From contig NW_026262712.1 in assembly GCF_021869535.1 (NCBI RefSeq), forward strand, positions 112,837,640-112,901,639: 64,000 nt of DNA, in the 5' to 3' direction. The translations under genes and the position numbers were made by a program. The notes under the pieces were generated by a model. The model was given only the letters and a program-made list of their open reading frames with translations. It did not search any database and was not told the DNA's origin. Positions 59,007 through 64,000 of the stretch are shown one piece after another (positions within the stretch are counted from its first letter, which is position 1; each line of letters opens with the position of its first letter). This DNA is from Mytilus californianus (Eukaryota > Mollusca > Bivalvia > Mytilida > Mytilidae).

Positions 59007-59480
59007 ACAGCCGGACAGCAAATCTCATAATGGCGTCGATTTTATTATTCTGGTCACGTGATTTTCAGTTCAAATTTTGACATTTTTTAGCAACGGCAAT
59101 GACGCCACGAAATCGACAGCGTAAAGATATTTTATGTATTTACCCTGCTTAACCAAATATATCATTTCATACGGTAGGTTTCAAACTTTCACTACGTTAT
59201 TCTTTTAAGAATGAAAATGTAGAATTTCCTTGATTATTTGATTGGCAAAGATGAAAAAACGTGCCACGGCCGTAACACTTCTCAGTAAATAAATGTAAAT
59301 TGAAATGACACACGGAATAATAACGTATTTTCCTTAAGAGGGATGATACCTCCTGATATTATGAACATAAAATGCCTATCGTTAACAAAACTCGCCAGAT
59401 AAACCGGCCGTGTATCAATTCAACAGGTCCAAAATTGGAGGGAGATAACTCGCATGAAAATTCGTCCAAGGGACGGCTGT
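59007..59480 (+). mobile_element. Element Y: TIR element at the centre of the inverted repeat
   Basis: The ends ACAGCCGGACAGC and, inverted, ACAGCCGTCCCTT share ACAGCCG. An inverted copy, X, lies at 63409-63915. It includes 'tcataatggcgtcgatttta', 'gataccacctcctgatatta'-type sequence and 'ccagataaaccggccgtgt'. No open frame. No clear target duplication on its flanks. Confidence 0.7.
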
Positions 59481-59498
59481 TCAGAAACGAGAGAAAAT

Positions 59499-61612
59499 AA
59501 GCATTTCGCTCAATTTTAGTACGGGAAAAATTTTGTAAAATATGTAAATATGAGAAATATCATGGAAATTATAATCAATTATTGGAATGAGGGCACCTGT
59601 CAAGTTTCAGGACCTAAACAGTGAGAGAAAGTATTAAAGAATGTATGTCTGCTTTGGTAAATCACTATTACTACTAATATTCCCCCAAAAAATCTTAGAA
59701 TTATCTAGAAATCAGGGATATTGCTAGGGAAAATTGCCAATTATTACATTCAGTTTAAAAAAAACAAACATTGTTTCAAGGCATACAACTCCTTAGAAGA
59801 ATCAAGTATTATTCTTGGATACACATAGTAATTCATTTTTATTCAGCATTCAATGATTCAGAAACAGATTATTTTTCTTTGTAGATCTACATGAAAAAAT
59901 ATTTTTATAAAGATTATGGGTATGAAATGTACATTTTTTATATTCTATTCTAGAGTAATATTTTTTGGAGAATTTCTGTTAAGACCCATTGTCAGTTATA
60001 TCTGTGAACTAAAGTTTATTTTTTATTCTAAATGGGTGTAACATATGTTTATATATGCAATAATTAAGTAATTATGTATCTGGGGTCTAATGATGAACAT
60101 TGAAATGTACCGACTCCTGATCACTGGCATATGATACCCATGACAATGTTTATAAAAAATGGAAATATCAAGGCACTCTATAAAAAGGCTTCCCATTCAC
60201 CAAACAAGAAATTTCTTTGTGTATGTAAGTAGCAATATTACAAGGTAAAAAAAATGAGAAAAATTGATAAATAATAAAAATATAATCAGGGCTTTATTTA
60301 GAGACTGAGTGAAAAAGTAAAATCTTTTCCTGAACAAATTAATGTCAGAATTGCATTTTTTTTTGAAGATTTGTTTTCTTCGTAGTGGTTTTTCACTCCA
60401 ACTATATTTTGACCTTTGGCCTGACAGTGATTACAAACCAGTCATTTGTTTTGTTGTGTATTGTCTCATTTCAAAAAAGGGGATTATAAAAACAACCATT
60501 TATAAAATGTAGTTGGTTCTGTTTTTAATCATTCAGAACTTGTCAGGACTTAGGAGATATAGAGCATGGCATATGACATGGATACTCATCCACAATTTAC
60601 AGTCCCCTTGAGTTGACATATCTGTATGTAACAAGATATATTAAATTTCATATTTTTCAAGAGAAAATAAAAACTTCTAACTCTTATTATTAAATGAAAC
60701 CACCAGTCCTTCATTTTCTGAAAGCTTAATAATATGATAAAGGAAATGAGATACCTTGTTTTTCTGAGTATACATATATAAAAAACATGCACTTTCAGGC
60801 TCCAACAGAAATGTCAAGTTACTTTATAGAAAATGTGTACATATATATGCAATAACAGTTATTGGCAATGTCAAGAGTATCAGGATGTATTCTGGGTGTG
60901 ACAGCTACTAAGTATTTGTCAACTTAAAACCCAATCCCCAATCATGTATATCAAATAACTAAATATTGCAAAACATGCTATTAACATGATAAAAGTAAAA
61001 TGCCAATATACTGTAAAAAAAAAACTGAAAATAGCATTTCACTAATAATATGTAATTTTGTATCTTTTAGTGGATATAATTTTTTGTAATCAAATTAAAA
61101 AAAAAATACAACATAAAACAGAGCCATGGGGTGTAACAAAATAATTATATAACGGGTATGAAAAGCTTTGCTAAGTCTAAATTGAACCATCAGAAACATA
61201 TAAAACCATCTCTGGTTACATATACTAAAATGTGTGTAATAATGACGAATTTAAAAAATAATTACTATGTTGACCTAATAACTAAATCCTCATCAAATGC
61301 AGGTACATGCAATTGTAAACATAGAATGGACTAAATCATCATAAATAGAGATTAATTTAGGTAAACTGGCTGCAGATTGAACAACCATCTATGGAATAAC
61401 TAATGAATGATTGCTTAAAGATGAACAGGGAATGAGCACAAACAATATTATATTATGATGTGATATCATCTTCATTCTTTTGAAATTACATCTGTAAGCT
61501 ACAAAATAAAGATCTGACTCTGTCTTTTATCTATATAATATATTAGATCTTAAGATGTATACAATGGAGTCATATCATTCAGGACAAAACCTGACATGCT
61601 TACATATCACAA
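59499..61612 (-). repeat. Right arm of the large inverted repeat
   Basis: Inverse of 56490-59006, beginning 'aagcatttcgctcaatttta', the inverse of the left-arm end. Identity looks like 80-90% by eye, with indels. It lacks both insertions of the left arm and so gives the empty site for the TIR element. It continues directly into block Z at 61613. Confidence 0.9.
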
Positions 61613-63389
61613 TAATTTACACCTGGACTTCCCAAAACAGAATGCACTGATTTAGGGATATTATTAGGAGGTTTATATACATATTCTTATATGCATAATA
61701 TGCTGAATTCAGAATATCTGTGTGATTTTTAAGAAAGTAAACAATTTTTGTTCATATTTTGTAATTTTGTGTACTGAAAGACATCATTGAGGCATGAAAA
61801 AGGAAAATAAATCTAAAAAAAGTAACAGATTTTATTCATTTCAATGACATGTTGACTGTCTTTTCCTCTGTGATAAGTTTGTCATATTTCTGAGCTGTGT
61901 TGGTCAAGAGCAAAGAAGTTTTAAGAAAAAAGAATACTTTAGGAAGTCCCTGCGCGGCCGTACCAAATTGTGATGTGTACTGAAATTGTAAAATTGAGAC
62001 TGGAAATGGGGAATATGTCAAAGAGACAATAACCCGACCAAAGAGCAGACAACAGCCGAAGGCCACCAATGGGTCTTCAACGCAGCGAGAAAATCCCGCA
62101 CCCGGAGGTGGTCCTCAGCTAGCCCCTAAATAAAATTGTGTACTAGTTCAGTGAAAATGGACGTCACACTAAACTTCAATACATATAAATGAACTAAAAT
62201 TAAAAAAACATATAAGACTAACAAAGGCCAGAGGCTCCTGACTTGGGACAGGCGCAAAAATGCGGCGGGGTTAAACATGTTTTGTGAGATCTAAACCCTC
62301 CCCCTATACCTCTAGCCAATGTAGAATAAAGAAACACATAGCAATACGCACAGTAAAACTCAGTTCAAAAGAAGTCCGAGTCAGAATAGGTAACAAACGA
62401 AACTAAGCAAAATGACAATGATACATAAATGAACAAAGGACTACTAGGCAGTTACTGACATGCCAGCTCCAGACCTCAATTAAACTGATTAAAAGATTAT
62501 GTCTTCATCATATGAAAATCAAGTACAATCCCTCCCATAAGGGGTTTAGTACCATACCACCATAAAATATATGAGAAGAACATAACCCGTATCATGCCAA
62601 ATTGAATAACTGGTTTTAGAATAAATGTGTTTATTTCCGATGCAAAGACCCTATGAGTGAATCAATATTAATACCAAAATATGCAATCCTTAATGACTTG
62701 ACAACGGTATCGTAACTATATCCTTTCCGAATAAGTCTGTTTTAAGGTTTGGTAAGCTTTTGAGGTGAATGCCGACATTTTTGTGCACAGAATATTACAA
62801 TAAAATATTGGATGTGAAATACCTGAACGTATAAGATGTCTGCATGTTGATTTATATTTACGAATGATGTCCTTGTACCGATGATAAAATTTAGTAAATG
62901 TTTTGAATAGTTTGTGATATCGAAAACGTGTTCGTGTGTAAACAACGAATGGTAACGTCATGTGACCATCCCAGTTCTGTTCTCCATATTCCAGTTGATC
63001 AAAATAAACCAGTCATATTTATTTTTCCTAGGTAAACCAAGCCTGTGTCAATTCGTCCCGAGCTGAAAATTTGTCAATGACAGTCGAAATTGAAACACTG
63101 AAGACTGAAAATTAATGACTTGAATTTCTTTTTCAACGATACATTATTTTGACTTCTTATATTTTTCAAATAATTTTAAAACTTATGATATCATGTATAC
63201 CGCTCATGATACTTTGGATTCTTAAAATTTCACAAATTCACGATTTCCTACCGTGTCGTCTTCGGCGGGGAATTATTTTTCTGCGCAGCGCCATCTGTTG
63301 ACAACTTTCTCAGAAATGATCTCCACTTGATTCTCGGATAATAAATCCGGGGCTTTAACGGACAAATCAGGGATTTGCTGTCCGGCTGT
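61613..63389 (-). repeat. Repeat block Z, copy B (with insertion)
   Basis: Inverse of 43750-44570, ending 'gatttgctgtccggctgt'. It is split by the subfamily B RT fragment at 61990-62927. About 'tattttcactcgtttctga' separates it from element X, and the same flank lies beside element Y at 59481-59498 (inverted). Confidence 0.85.
61990..62927 (-). mobile_element. Penelope-like RT fragment, subfamily B, with exact empty site in the window
   Basis: Minus strand: the coding end TRFRYHKLFKTFTKFYHRYK, RHLIRSGISHPIFYCN (62716 to about 62925), then the same noncoding tail as 35545-36300, finishing 'cattccccatttcca' at 62006-62020. Copy A of block Z reads 'actgaaattgt/gctcgtttgtaaac' without it. The insertion is 938 bp, 5'-truncated, with at most a 'GT' overlap at the ends. 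Confidence 0.85.
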
Positions 63390-63408
63390 TATTTTCACTC
63401 GTTTCTGA

Positions 63409-63915
63409 TCAGCCGTCCCTTGAAAGAGTTTTCATTTGAGTTATCTCCATTTGGCCGGTCGCTAATTTTAGACCTGTTGAATTGACACACGGCCGGTTTA
63501 CCTGGCGAGTTTTGGTAACAATAGGCATTTCATGTTCATAATATCAGGAGGTATCATCCCTCTTAAGGAAAATACGTTACCATTCCGTGTGTCATTTCAA
63601 TTTACATTTATTAACAGACAAGTGTCACGGCCGCGGCACGTTTTTTTTTTTTTTTTTTCATCTAAAGTTGCCAATCAAATTATCAAGGAAATTCTACATT
63701 TTCATTCTTAAAAGAATAACGGCGTGGAAGTTTGAAACCTGCCGTATCAAATGACATATTTGATTGAGCATGGTTAATACATAAAATATCTTTACGCCGG
63801 CGATTTCGTGGCGTCATTGGTCATTGCCGTGCTAAAAAATATAATTTTTTGAACTGAAAATCACATGACCAGAATAATAAAATCGACGCCATTATGAGAT
63901 TTGCTGTCCGGCTGT
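63409..63915 (-). mobile_element. Element X: inverted copy of element Y
   Basis: Ends TCAGCCGTCCC (63409) and TCCGGCTGT (63915). The interior is the inverse of 59007-59480, e.g. 'ggaggtatcatccctctta' versus 'agagggatgatacctcctg'. It has a poly-T run of about 20 at 63639-63658, where Y reads 'gatgaaaaaacgtgcc' inverted. Confidence 0.8.
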
Positions 63916-64000
63916 TTCCGTATCCAAATCTCTGTAACCTGGATATTCATATTGAGTGTTTGTCTTAATGAGATGCCTTATTAAATTTAAATTCAGCCCG

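Noticed and set aside
1..64000. tRNA, rRNA and other structured RNA genes
   Set aside because: I saw no convincing tRNA B-box with an acceptor stem, and no rRNA-like segment. A covariance-model scan would be needed to exclude them.

Overview
The window looks like nuclear DNA of a marine bivalve, most likely a mytilid mussel. The evidence is an AT-rich, intron- and repeat-dense landscape, dispersed repeats I recognise from mussel and other bivalve sequences, a C1q-domain gene remnant with a signal-peptide exon, and many decayed retroelements. The genus is inferred from recognition, not from a search. There is no bacterial-style operon, CRISPR array or recognisable RNA gene.

Layout. 1-3.4 kb: repeat fragments, a 30-bp minisatellite (2141-2376) and a 799-bp fold-back element with perfect TA flanks (2636-3434). 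4.9-7.1 kb, minus strand: the one convincing intact protein gene, a single-exon seven-helix peptide-type receptor with a 350-residue repeat-built tail. 7.7-13.9 kb: bivalve repeats and a nest in which a TIR element (10580-13099) sits inside an older repeat and was then partly duplicated in tandem (two 1156-bp units). 15.2-16.6 kb: a three-exon C1q-domain pseudogene. 16.8-24.9 kb: a 5'-truncated Ty3/Gypsy-type element on the plus strand. It reads helix-hairpin-helix/gag, gag with zinc knuckle, protease with a lost catalytic motif, RT and RNase H. In place of integrase it has a third reading frame made of an acidic region, a C2H2 finger and a TatD-type metallohydrolase. Its 3' LTR is split by another retroelement.

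24.9-43.7 kb: gene-poor DNA with bivalve repeats, a 37-bp minisatellite with a 222-bp higher-order period, and five fragments of two Penelope-like RT subfamilies. 43.7-49.8 kb: one copy of a repeat block called Z here, an LTR-like copy, one exon of an unknown Cys/His-rich protein and two bivalve repeats. 50.0-56.3 kb: a second, minus-strand Ty3/Gypsy-type element with conventional gag-PR-RT-RNase H-IN order and a 5' LTR. 56.5-63.9 kb: a very large inverted repeat (arms 2.5 and 2.1 kb) whose centre holds a small TIR element (Y). An inverted Y copy (X) and an inverted Z block lie farther out.

How it works together: only the receptor is likely to give a functional host product. The retroelements are multiply broken and probably inactive. 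Several nested insertions have a matching empty site in the same window, so relative ages can be read directly: the Penelope-like insertion at 61990-62927 against 43750-44570, and the small TIR element at 58244-58404 against the opposite palindrome arm.
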